From assembly GCF_000321225.1 (NCBI RefSeq), contig NW_004451410.1, forward strand, positions 741,265 through 805,264: a stretch of DNA of 64,000 nucleotides. The letters are read 5' to 3'. The notes under the pieces are model-generated. The model saw nothing but the letters and a program-made list of their open reading frames with translations, ran no database searches and was not told where the DNA came from. Shown here piece after piece: positions 1 to 10,100 of this stretch (positions are counted from its first letter, which is position 1; each line of letters begins with the position of its first letter). A program made the translations under genes and the position numbers. Origin of the DNA: Odobenus rosmarus divergens. Its lineage: Eukaryota > Chordata > Mammalia > Carnivora > Odobenidae.

Positions 1-1580
1 ACCCCAATTACATGTGCTTTAAATTTTTGATTACAAAGACATGGACTCAGAAACACAGTAAATATCCCTACTGAACAAAAACAAAACTTACAGTGGGGAG
101 CAGGGGCTGAGGCTGCTGCTTTGCTGGACTCTGGGTCTACAACAGGCCGTGGTGTCCAGGAGTGAGACTCCCGCAGGGTCATAGGGCCCAGAGCGCCCGG
201 GCACGGATGGCAGCTGGAGCCAGTGCCATTGCAGAAGCCCCTGCGGTGGCACATCCCAGCCCCACTGCACGCTGTTTGGGAACAAACCCTAAGCCACCCG
301 CTTAAGACCTGATTGTGGACTAGGCATCGTGGGGCGCCTGGAGGAGGCAGCCACGACAGCCCGAGACAGAAATCATTCCGGAGGAGAATAGGACAGCTGT
401 CACTGAAGTGGGGCCCGCCAGTGAAGACCCAGAAGTACCTAAGACCCACAGGAAGAAAGCCCACAGATTAACTGAGAAGTGAGGCTATAGCCTCCGAAAC
501 ACAACAGTAGAACTTGTTTACTGTTCTGAAGTAAACTGTTTACATACTGAAGAATGATGTATGTTTACATTCTTCAAGAGATGGATGATTGCGTCCGGAA
601 GGCATATATGAGTCTAGAACAGACGGGTATGAAACACAACAACTTGAAGTCCTGAAAATGGAAATTAGTCATTGGAAAAGCTCAGGAGTTCAGGTAAATG
701 CATAACTGGCCCCCAGGAGAGACCTAGTCACCTGCACAACACCGTGTCCGGGAAGCAGAGCGAAGAGGAAAGAAGAAAAAAAAAGATGAGAGAACTGGAG
801 AACACATGACAGACTGAAAGATGCCCACGGTCGTAGTTCTAGAAAGAGAGTCAAGGGAATGGCAGAGAAGCAGTGCTGGGAGAGAGAAGGAGAATTTTAC
901 CGAATAAATGAAGACACAAAGGAGTCTTCAGTTTGCTAATGGATGTTGAGGATTGAGCAAGATGTACCAGTTTGTCAGACACCTCACAGTGAAGCTGAGG
1001 AGTAAGAGGAAATCCGAAATCCCTTGGGGGGGGGGGGCGCCGTCGGCCAAGATGTTCTGCAGAGGGTGCTGGTTGCAGGTGCCCGGCATGCACAGGGCCC
1101 TGGGGGCTGCAGCAGCTGGTGTGCACTGTGCGGGCGCACAACTCGGGGCTGCCAGGCTGTGCGTCAGGGACAGAGGCCAGGAGAGCCTCCCGCAGAACGA
1201 GGAACACATCCAGTGTGGGTTTTGGGGAAACCCTTGAGACTCTTGAGATTTCCAGGAGGGAACAAAATCTGCCCAAATTTACATTTACATTTCCCTTATT
1301 CATGTTATAGCTGAAATAGACCAATTTTGCTTTTTTACACAGTGTTGCGATAGAAGTTGTGACGTCAGTGGAGATCAGGTACACTTGGTGTCCTTCAGGA
1401 CTCTGCGCGTAATTGTTCCCTAGGAGCTGGCTGGGGTCTTAGTCTGCGACAGGCACTTAGGGAGATAAGGGAGACAAAAGTCCTAGCCCACCTACAACTT
1501 ACCTTCAAGCAAGTCGGATCATTATAAAGTGAACATGTAATAGAATATGAGGTACAATAAAGCGCAGGGTGGCCTGCGTC
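1..1580. other. Unrecognised non-coding DNA, probably CNDP1 intron 1
   Basis: I see no exon and no clear repeat family here. A short G run sits near 1026-1037. Because the first CNDP1 exon in the window (7063) begins without an initiator Met, this stretch is most likely intron 1 of CNDP1. I looked for a short exon encoding an N-terminal methionine followed by a GT donor and found no convincing candidate. Confidence 0.5.
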
Positions 1581-1786
1581 AAAATTCACGTCCACCTGGA
1601 CCCTCAGAATATGACCTTATTTGCAAGTAGGGTCTTTGCAGATGAAATCAGTTAAAATGAGGTCATACTGGGGTGGAGTGGACCCTAAAGCCACTGCCAG
1701 TGTCCCTCTGGGAAGAGAGGCACGCGGAGCCACACCCAGGCGGAGGCGGGTGAAGCCCGAGGCACAGATCGGAGCCATGCACCTGT
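1581..1786 (+). mobile_element. MaLR-type LTR fragment
   Basis: The stretch from AAAATTCACG through the 'cctcagaatatgaccttatt' and 'gtctttgcagatg' motifs matches the well-known order of old mammalian MaLR (MLT/MST-like) LTR consensus sequences in sense orientation. Family assignment is from memory and the fragment is diverged. It is non-coding. Confidence 0.5.
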
Positions 1787-1882
1787 GAGTGGGGGGGGGG
1801 GCAGGATGGCTGGCCAGCCCCTCACGTTGAGAAGAGGCAAGGAGGGACTCCCCAAGGAGGGAAATCCCTCAGAGGGATTTCT

Positions 1883-2080
1883 TTCTTTCTTTTTTTTTTT
1901 TTAAAGATTTTATTTTTTGAGAGACAGAGAGAGAATGAGCGAACACGAGAGGGGGAGGGTCAGAGGGAGAAGCAGACTCCCCGCTGAGCAGGGAGCCCGA
2001 TGCGGGGCTCGATCCCGGGACTCCAGGACCATGACCTGAGCCGAAGGCAGTCGCTCAACCAGCTGAGCCACCCGGGTGCC
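1883..2080 (-). mobile_element. CAN-SINE (SINEC), antisense, with target-site duplication
   Basis: A T run (reverse of the A tail) is followed by AAAGATTTTATTTTTTGAGAG, the CT-rich region in reverse, and the tRNA-like head in reverse ending in cacccgggtgcccc. A 17-bp direct repeat CCCTCAGAGGGATTTCT flanks it at 1866-1882 and 2081-2097 with no mismatch (the first Cs are shared with the SINE head). This shows an L1-mediated insertion that is not very old. Confidence 0.95.
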
Positions 2081-2097
2081 CCCTCAGAGGGATTTCT

Positions 2098-5090
2098 AAC
2101 TTCCGACGTGCAGAACCCTGAGAGAATCCGTTCCTGTGGGCCGTTGGTCCAGTAGCCCTAGGGAACTAACATGGGGGATGGAGACATTCCTGCCCTTTCC
2201 TCGGGCTGCCCTTGTTCCAGAACTTTCATTTGTGGAACTGTTCGTTCACAGCCTGCGGTACTACTATTCCAAGAGGTGGCCTGGCCTGGGATCCACCCTT
2301 CCCTTTATGCTCCGGGCCATCCGGGTCTCCTCAGCATCTCCGTGCACACCGCCCTCGTCCCGTCTCCCTCCTCCTCCTCCTGCTGGAGCTTCCGGATGCT
2401 TCTCTGTTCCCGCTGCCACCAGAACCCTGACTTCATCTGCTGTGCCCTGAGATCAGGCAGTCCCTCCTGCAGGTGGTTCAGATTTATCCTGTTCACAATC
2501 GTATGAAAAGTCCACCAAATGAGATTTAAAGGAAGAAAGAGAAAACAGTGGTTCCTGGCTAACCACAGCCAGGCGATCTTAGCAGAGGACGCTGGCCTTG
2601 CCGGACACAGCGCCACTGATGACTTGGGCTTCACACCCTTCAGCCTCAGCACTGAAGGCCACGCCCGGCTACGGTCCTTGCCTCTGAGGAGACCCTCCAG
2701 CTCCACGGGATGACACTGCCGTCAGGGCACCGTGCCTTCCAGGCTGTGACCTCGGCGACATGGCACGCCCGCAAGGCCTCTGGCTCTCTCCTTCACCCCT
2801 TCTCCGGCTGTTTGCCGTCGCGCTGTGAACTGGCCCGTTTCCAGAGGGCAGCCGGCTTCGGAAGCGGCGCAGAGCCGGACCGCCTCTCTGGCTGATGTTT
2901 GGACAGGCCCAGGTCCCTGGCCACACTGGAGGGAATGAAAAGGGTCACAAGAGGCCTTTCTGAGGTGACATCACGGGCAGACAATGCCCGCTTTCTCCTT
3001 CCCTGCGGCCTGCGTGGGGCGAAGACCGGAGTGAGGGAGAGAACATGCACCCCTGCAGTTGGGAGTGGCCAGGATGGAGCACTGTGTACGGAGCCTGGGG
3101 CCCCGAGGGCGCTGGGGCAGGCTTCCTGCCCGCCCTACCTGCGCCCCATGACTGCACCCAGCTCCTCCTCCACCCCTGGCTTCTGGCCTACTCTGGTGGA
3201 GAAACTGGCCGTTCTTGGGACTTTCTGGGGGAGCTCTGCTCCTTGAAACCCTCTCCTTCATCCTAGACTGCCTCCAGGCTCCCTTCTGAAAGCCACGCCC
3301 CGGGCTTGCTCAGGCTTCTAGGGACTTGTTGCAGAGTTAGTTAATCTCTGCAGGATCACTGGGTTCAGTTCAGCTCCTGCAGGGGAATTAACACATTCCA
3401 GGAAAGCCTGGTTTGGGGTTGGCATTTTATTTCTAATCCTGTCATAGTGAGATAAAATAGGCAACTCAAGCATTTTTTCTGCATTATAACAAATCCATCC
3501 AAGCAGACACGGGGCAGATCAGCCTCTGTAAGACAATCAAGCCGGACTCCAGGAGACTCGGTAAGTAGAATTCTTGGTGTGCAGGTAGACTCTGGCACTA
3601 ACGTTTCTTACAGGCAGAAAAGGGTTTGGCCTCTGGCTTCCCCCGCATTGTGTGCCTGGGGGGAAGCCAGCTCAGTCCGGCTGTCTAGGCTGTCTACCCT
3701 GGGAGGCAACCCTGTTTTCATTTTCTATTGTTGATTCTAGTCAACTTCAAAATCCAACAACAGTAGCAAATGGGGAGGGAGTGGGCTTCATCAACAGCTT
3801 ACCCCATTCCCAGACCCCTTTTAGGGCACCTGCTTTGTTCCAGGTGGGTGGTGGAAGTGCCCTTCTGAAGGCAGCCCATGGTGATTTCAAGGCTGCCCTC
3901 CGCTAAGCACACGGAGCATCTAACTTTGTCCAGTTGTTGTCTGGAGCTGGGAGAGGACAGTGAAAACAGGCCTGCGTCCCAGGGGCCACCTGGCAGTAGG
4001 TGGGGTGGGGGGATGGTGGGGTGGGGGAGGCTCTAAGGAGGTGGAGCTGGATTGGGCCCAGGGGTGGTTACACTGCAGACCTGGACATGACTTCAAGAAG
4101 TCTTAAAAGGTAAAGTGTTTAAAACTAAGATTCAGCACAGGGCGCTTGGAAATTTGTTCCCAATCAAAGAACAGCCAGCTGGAATTAGCAGAAGCCTGTG
4201 GAGCAAGCAAGGTTTCCTCTGGGACGGGCCCTGCAGGGCTGGACTACCTATTCTCCCCAAGAAAACGGAAGCCCAGGGCCTTCCCGGCTCTGCCCCCCTG
4301 ACCCCATGCTTCACCTTCCAGTTCTCTGGCAACTTTCTATATCTACAGGATTTTGTTGGGTGATTAGTTCAAGGTCAGGCATGACTGTAACACAAGGAGA
4401 CAAGCGGAAAGGTAAGGGAACAGGAGAGACTCCAGAGGGGCTGATCCGCAGCCCGGGTCCCACCCAGGATCTTAAAGGCGGGGCTGGTGCCCAATGAATC
4501 CCCGCGGGCCTGAGGGCGAAGGACAGCAGGGCTCTGTTGGCTCTGCAGGGAGGGGAAGGTGAGGGGTGAAGTGTGCAGGACCAGTCTTTCTGGAACATCA
4601 GTCCTTGGCCTGTGGCTTCCACTGGGAAGGAGGCCATTCCCACTGAAACTGGAAATATTCTTGGTCCTTGCGGTCACGGTTTTCCTTCTTTGCCCGTGGC
4701 TCCCTTTTCTTCTTCAAATTCCCCTTTTTATTTTTTATCAGAGAGGCGCATCAAATAATTTTTAATGGAAATTGAACAAATGAATAATAAAAGTTCAAAT
4801 ATTGATTTAGGTGTATCAGCTGCAAAAAATTAGCCTACTCCCTTTCAAAGGGCTTTTCCTGGGTGCCCAGAGCTCCATCTTCCTGCCAGTGCGGGTCTGA
4901 GGACTCATTTCTTTGGGATTTATTTGTAACCTTTGGCTTTTGGCTCTGCTTAGCTGAGTTTAGCTAAATCCAGCCTCATTCTTCTCAGCATAGGAGGCCG
5001 AGGGAGCTCGTCAATGGCCCACTGGCACCATCTACTGGGCTAAATTCTTAATCTGTTCATGAATGAGCCTGGCTCCCTTTTACCCCCCCC
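2098..5090. other. Non-coding DNA, nothing recognised
   Basis: This 3-kb stretch is moderately GC-rich. It holds several short open frames in different registers but none has a splice context or protein resemblance I recognise. It probably belongs to CNDP1 intron 1. Confidence 0.45.
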
Positions 5091-5289
5091 CCTTTTTTTT
5101 TAAGATCTTATTTATTTATTTGGGAGAGAGAGAGAGAGAGAGCATGAGCAGGGGTAGGGACTGAGGGAGAAGCAGACTCCTCGCTGAGCAAGGAGCCTGA
5201 CAACGACACGGGGCTCGATCCCAGGGCCCTGGGATCATGACCAGAGCTGAAGGCAGACGCTTAACCTACAGAGCCGCCCAGGTGCCCCC
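5091..5289 (-). mobile_element. CAN-SINE (SINEC), antisense
   Basis: A T run, then AAGATCTTATTTATTTATTTGG, a (GA)n stretch near 5127-5142, and a reversed tRNA-like head ending in gcccaggtgcccc. It is preceded by a C homopolymer (5083-5092). No clean target-site duplication was seen. Some divergence from the common copies suggests it is older. Confidence 0.93.
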
Positions 5290-5369
5290 TTTTCTCTTAT
5301 TTTTACCCACTACTTTGCTTCCTTTATGGGTATTTCTCCAACTCGGTGACATATTATTGAATAAGTGCT

Positions 5370-6090
5370 TCTATTTATGATTGCTATTTTTATAACGACT
5401 GTATTGCACTATAATTCACGTGCCTTACAGTTCACCCACTTCAGTGCACACTCCACTGGCTTTTAGTATATCCAGTTGTGTAGCCGTCACAATTTCAGAA
5501 CGTTCCAGCCACCCAGAAAGAACCCCTGCCCATCAGCACTCGCTCCCCATTTCCCCCAATCCTCCCAGGCCTCGGCAGCCTGCAAGGTCCCCCCACCCCG
5601 CCGTCTCAGGATCTGCCTGTTCTGGACATTCCACATACATGGGCTGATACCATCTGCAGTATCTTGTGTCCGGTTTCCTTCACTTCGCACTGTGTGCTAA
5701 AGGTTTGTTGGTGCCGTGGTGTGGGTCAGCCCTCCATCTCTTTTCGTGGCTTAGCAACATCCCCTTGTGTGTGGCCGCCACGTCTTATGTATCCACTTGT
5801 CCGTGGATGGCCATTGGATTAGCTCTACCTCTCGGCTGCCAGGAGGAATGCAGTCGGGGGCCTGCTCAGGAAGGGGCTGCCGCCTCACATCCCCACCTGT
5901 TGTAGGACTTCTCCATTTTAACCCATCCTCGTGGGTGTGAAGTGATTTTCATCTGCCTGATGGCTAATGAGGTTGAGCGTCTTTTCATGTGCTTATTGGC
6001 CATTGGTGAGAGAAATGTCTCTTCAAATCCTTTGCCCACTTTTAAACTGGGTTGATTTGTATTTTATTATTGAGTTGCAGTTTCTCGTAT
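5370..6090 (-). mobile_element. Old L1 (L1M-type) fragment, antisense
   Basis: The order of motifs (ataattcacgtgccttacag, gttgtgtagccgtcac, ctggacattccacat, tcctcgtgggtgtgaagtg, ctaatgaggttgagc, aaatcctttgcccac) follows the reverse complement of L1M 3' sequence. It is decayed and has no coding capacity. The same family occurs again at 60160-61215. Confidence 0.75.
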
Positions 6091-7062
6091 TGTAGACACA
6101 AGTCCTCACCTCGGCCGTGCTAGCGCCTGGAAGCAGAGGCCAAGGGAGGAAGCAGCCTACATCTCAAATGGTTCTATTGTAAAAATGTACAACAATCCAG
6201 AAGGAAGAGCTGGGCGGGAAGAAGAGCATTAGTTTAGCTCGGAACCTGGTCAGCCTACCCTTCTGTGGACCCAGTTTTTCTGCTCTGAGCCCAGCCTGGA
6301 GCCCACCATGGGGGCGGAGGGATGGCTGGAGAGGGGCTGCAGGGGAGGGAGGAGGGGGGAGGCCAGGGTCTCTGGCAGGTCCCACATTTACAGGCGAGGG
6401 AAGTTAGGGGCCGCTCAGGGATGGAAGCAGAGAGGCCAGAAGGGTTTGCGGGAAGACAAGAGATAGGGCCGGGCCTCCCAGCCGAGAGTGTGGCTAACAG
6501 CGTCTATGTGAGCCTCAGGCCTTCCGTGTTATGTATCGCAACAGGGCTTGGGAGTTTCTGTGGAAGGTCCTATACCTTCAGGAGCAGATGGGAGAAACCC
6601 ACAAGACCACACAGGATTTTAGAGAGTCCTTACAGAATATTTTTTTTTCTAGTAAACTGGTTGATCACACAGAAAAGTTTTGTTTTGTTTTGAAGTGCTT
6701 CCCACTAATCTCTCTGACAAATATTGCCCCTGCCGCCTGGGCACAGGGCGCTGACTTACCTGCTCAGGAAGGGAGCCGACGGGAACGATTCCACGGCAGG
6801 AACAACCCAAGCGTGGCGTTGAAAGACGGGCTTGTTTTCTTGGTTTCTGTCTTATGGAAATTCTTAAGCGTTGAAAATGAAGCATTTCGGGGAAGATAAA
6901 GCAAAGAATATATTTCCTGTTCTGCTACCTTTGTTATTTTAGTCCAAATGACTGGAAGCAGCTGTGTTGGATAACATAAGCTTTCTTGAATTATTCGAGA
7001 GGTTGGAAGAGTCCAAAATCCGGTATTTATTTTTGCTGTCCCTCCCCTGTGGTCCACTCCAG
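6091..7062. other. Non-coding DNA upstream of CNDP1 exon 2
   Basis: No repeat or exon recognised. It ends in the pyrimidine-rich stretch and AG (7061-7062) that serves as the acceptor of the first CNDP1 exon in the window. The reading frame is open across this acceptor back to an ATG at 6964, but I see nothing to support that as a real start. Confidence 0.55.
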
Positions 7063-7188
7063 GTGTCCTCTCTCCTTGCCTCCCTGCTGCTGCTTGAGAG
7101 AGGCATGTTCTGTCCGTCCTCCCCGCCCGCTGGGCTGTCGGAGAAGGCCTTCCGGTACATCGATCTCCATCAGAACGAGTTTGTACAG
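7063..7188 (+). CDS. CNDP1: CNDP1 exon 2 (signal peptide and N-terminus)
   Basis: This exon encodes 42 residues in phase 0, from VSSLLAS to DLHQNEFVQ. Acceptor ctccag|GT, donor CAG|gtagga. Residues 1-11 are the hydrophobic core of the secretion signal. The core ends in four leucines, from three CTG and one CTT (7084-7095), the site of the length-variable CTG tract in human CNDP1. The following ERGMF motif includes a Met that serves as an alternative N-terminus in some species. Confidence 0.93.
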
Positions 7189-10100
7189 GTAGGAGAAACT
7201 ACACCCACAAAATGCTTGCGTGACATGACCTTTGGGTATCTGGGTGAATGCTTATTTGCTGGGAGGTGTGGATTTTTTTTTTTTTATTTTTGCCTCAAAA
7301 CTTAATTCCATTTAAAATGCCCATGGCTCCTCACTGAGTTAAACTAATAAATATTTGTTACATTTAGGGAAGAGATCCCTCCGCAGCCTTTCCTCCTGGA
7401 GAGGGCATTCCTAGCGTGTTGATCAGGGCTGTCTGGGTAGCGATGATGCCCGCTGAGCTTAGGCTGACCCTAGACCATCATCAGAGTGCCCATGCCCCAC
7501 GTTAGAGGGGCCCTTGTTGAGGTCCCCTCCTCCTGCAAAGCCTTCCTGCGACTCATCCCCCACCCCCACCCCCCATGACACCATCCCAGAGTAATACCAC
7601 CTGGCTACAGCAAGCTTTAGGTCCCGAGTTCTGCCAAGTTCAATGTCAAAGGTGTTTTGTAGTCCTTGTGCAGTGTGCACTTTATCTCCTCCCTTATAAT
7701 CCTCTGCTCCATTCCGAACTCACTACATGGCAAACTGCCTGTGGTGTGGGCAGACATCTCAGGGGAGAAGAGATGGAGCCGAAGGGCTAGGAGCAAGGAG
7801 AGAGGGAGGTCTGGGAGCAGAAGGGTGGGGGCAGGGAAGGGCCGTAGCCTCCATCAGCCTGCAAGTCCCCTTCTTCTCCGCTGACCCGCTTGCCCCCTGG
7901 CACACGGGTGAGTTGAGTCCACCACAGCCCGGGGACTCCATGACATGTCACGGGATCTTGTCCCCTGAGCCCCCATGCCATGAATTTGTGTTCAGTATAT
8001 GTATACTGGAGCAACCAGCCAATGTTAGCAACAGTCAAGGGTTCATGTCTCCTGCTATCACACAACGCTGAATGGCTAGGCCACAGGTCCTAGACTTGAC
8101 CTTCATGGAATCCTTCCTCGTGCTCGTGGGCGTATTGACTTGACATAATGCCTGTTGGGTTTTTGAAGACCGAGTGGGGACTCTGGCTGTAGGTTGGAAT
8201 GAGCAGAGGGAGAGGGACAGTGTGTGGGCGAGATATGTTGATTTGGGTCTTTGAGCCAAAACTCTCCTTTCTGCAACTTCCTCACATGTACCCAATCCAT
8301 TACCTTTAGGGACCACATGGCAGCATCTGTTCTATGAATTCCAGTTTAAGTGTGTAAAACACAATATTCCTTAGGCTAAATGAATTTCTTCATAATAAAA
8401 ATTAAAGTGCTACAACCAGGACAGAGATCAGACTAAAATAAGTTGGGGAATCCAAGATCAGTCACCCAAAGTATGCATGGTTTTTTAATAAAAATGGTGG
8501 CTATCCCAGTATAAGCAACTCGAGACCCAGTACTGGGATGTGATTGGTTATTATTGGTAATTCAATATTACTCGGAGTTTCTTGAGCACCCGCCAGCAGC
8601 CAGGCACTGCGCTAAGTCTTATGCACGTCACCTTCTCCAATCCTCACGGAAAGGAATGCTTGTTTTCTTCGATGGCTCTCCTCGCTTCTGTGGCCAGATG
8701 TGTGCCTTTTCCACACATTAAGCAACTGTCTAGTTCTCGGGACACCAAAGGGGCATCCCACAGTCCGACCCCCTTATGACACCACCTGCCTGGTGTGAGT
8801 GTCACCCTCCTACTCCCACCGCCAACAGTGGATGCCAGTCACATTCAGGCAGTGAGCCCCCCGTTATTTACATGTTCCAAGCAGTTGCAAGTCGGGGCTC
8901 CCATGAACCCTGCTCTGGTCCCATCTTTTGCTAGAGAACAGCTCTAGAACTCAGGAAGACACTTAATTACGTTTGCCATTTGTTATGTAATAAAGGACAT
9001 GATAAAGCGTACATACAAGCAGCCGGATGAAGAGGCACTTGGGCAGGGTCTGGAGGCACCTTCTGTCCTGCTGCGGTTGGGGTGTACCACTCTCCCAGGC
9101 TGCAGTCACCAACCTGGAAGATCTCTGAACCCCATACTTTCAGGGACGCTTATGGAGGCTTCATCATGTGGGCATGAGTGATTATTAACTCATCTCCAGC
9201 CCCTCTTTCCTCCCCAGAGGATGTGGCTGGGGTGGGGAGCCCCAAGCTTCTAATCACAGCTTGGTCTTTCTGGTGACCAGCCCCTGTCCAGGAGCCCGCT
9301 AGAACTGCCTCATTACAACAAGATATTCTCCTGTCTCCCAGGAAGTTCCAAGGGAGTTAGGAGCTCTGTGTTAGGAACCCAAGACAGAGACTGAATCTCT
9401 GAACAAAAGATGCTCCTAGCACGTTTATGGCATGGGAAGTTGTAAAGGTTGTAGGGGCTCTGGCCAAGAGCCCAGGACAAAGACCAAAATAGGTATTTCT
9501 TATTGTGTGGCAGCCTCACGCTGACAATGACCCACAGGCAGAGAGCACTACCCTCATAGGGAGGAGGGAGCCAAGGCTACGAGCCTGAGGAGCATCCGCA
9601 AGTCATACAACTCGAATGGGCCGAACCCAGGGCAGGAGCCAAGGTGTAGCCCTGGGGCACACTGCCTCCCGGGATCTGGAGGTGGGGGGGCAGGGGGATG
9701 ACCACAAAGCCGACAGGCACCGTGCAGCCCAGCCGAGGCCACTGTGTGGTTGCTTAGACTGAGTTGCGAGTTCCAGAGGTGTCCAGGGGCCTTTGTGGGA
9801 GGCCCAGGATCCCGAGTACGGGCTGCCAGCCAGTTGCTCCCGGTCCCTAAGAAACGAGAAGTGGTGGGTCCAAGGAGGCACAGGCCCAGGTGTCCAGGAA
9901 GGCGGCCTTCTCCCCAGCCTGTCCTGCCCTGTTCTTCATGAAGCAGATGTCTCTGCCTCTGGGTTCTTGATGACACCAGCCCGTCTGCGGTCGCTGACGA
10001 AGATTGCGTTTGCTGGCTCAGTCTTCGGGGCAGGCAGCCCGTGCTGAGGATTTGGTGCCTCCTGCCTCGAGCCACGTGCCCTAGAGTGGACGTGGTTGAC

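Noticed and set aside
1774..1790. 'gccATGCACCT|gtgagt' as a possible CNDP1 first coding exon
   Set aside because: Splicing to exon 2 would be out of phase, and the site lies in a MaLR-type LTR relic.
6964..7062. Alternative CNDP1 start: ATG at 6964 in frame with exon 2
   Set aside because: The reading crosses a good acceptor (ctccag), its peptide does not resemble the known N-terminus and the upstream exon is expected to supply the start.
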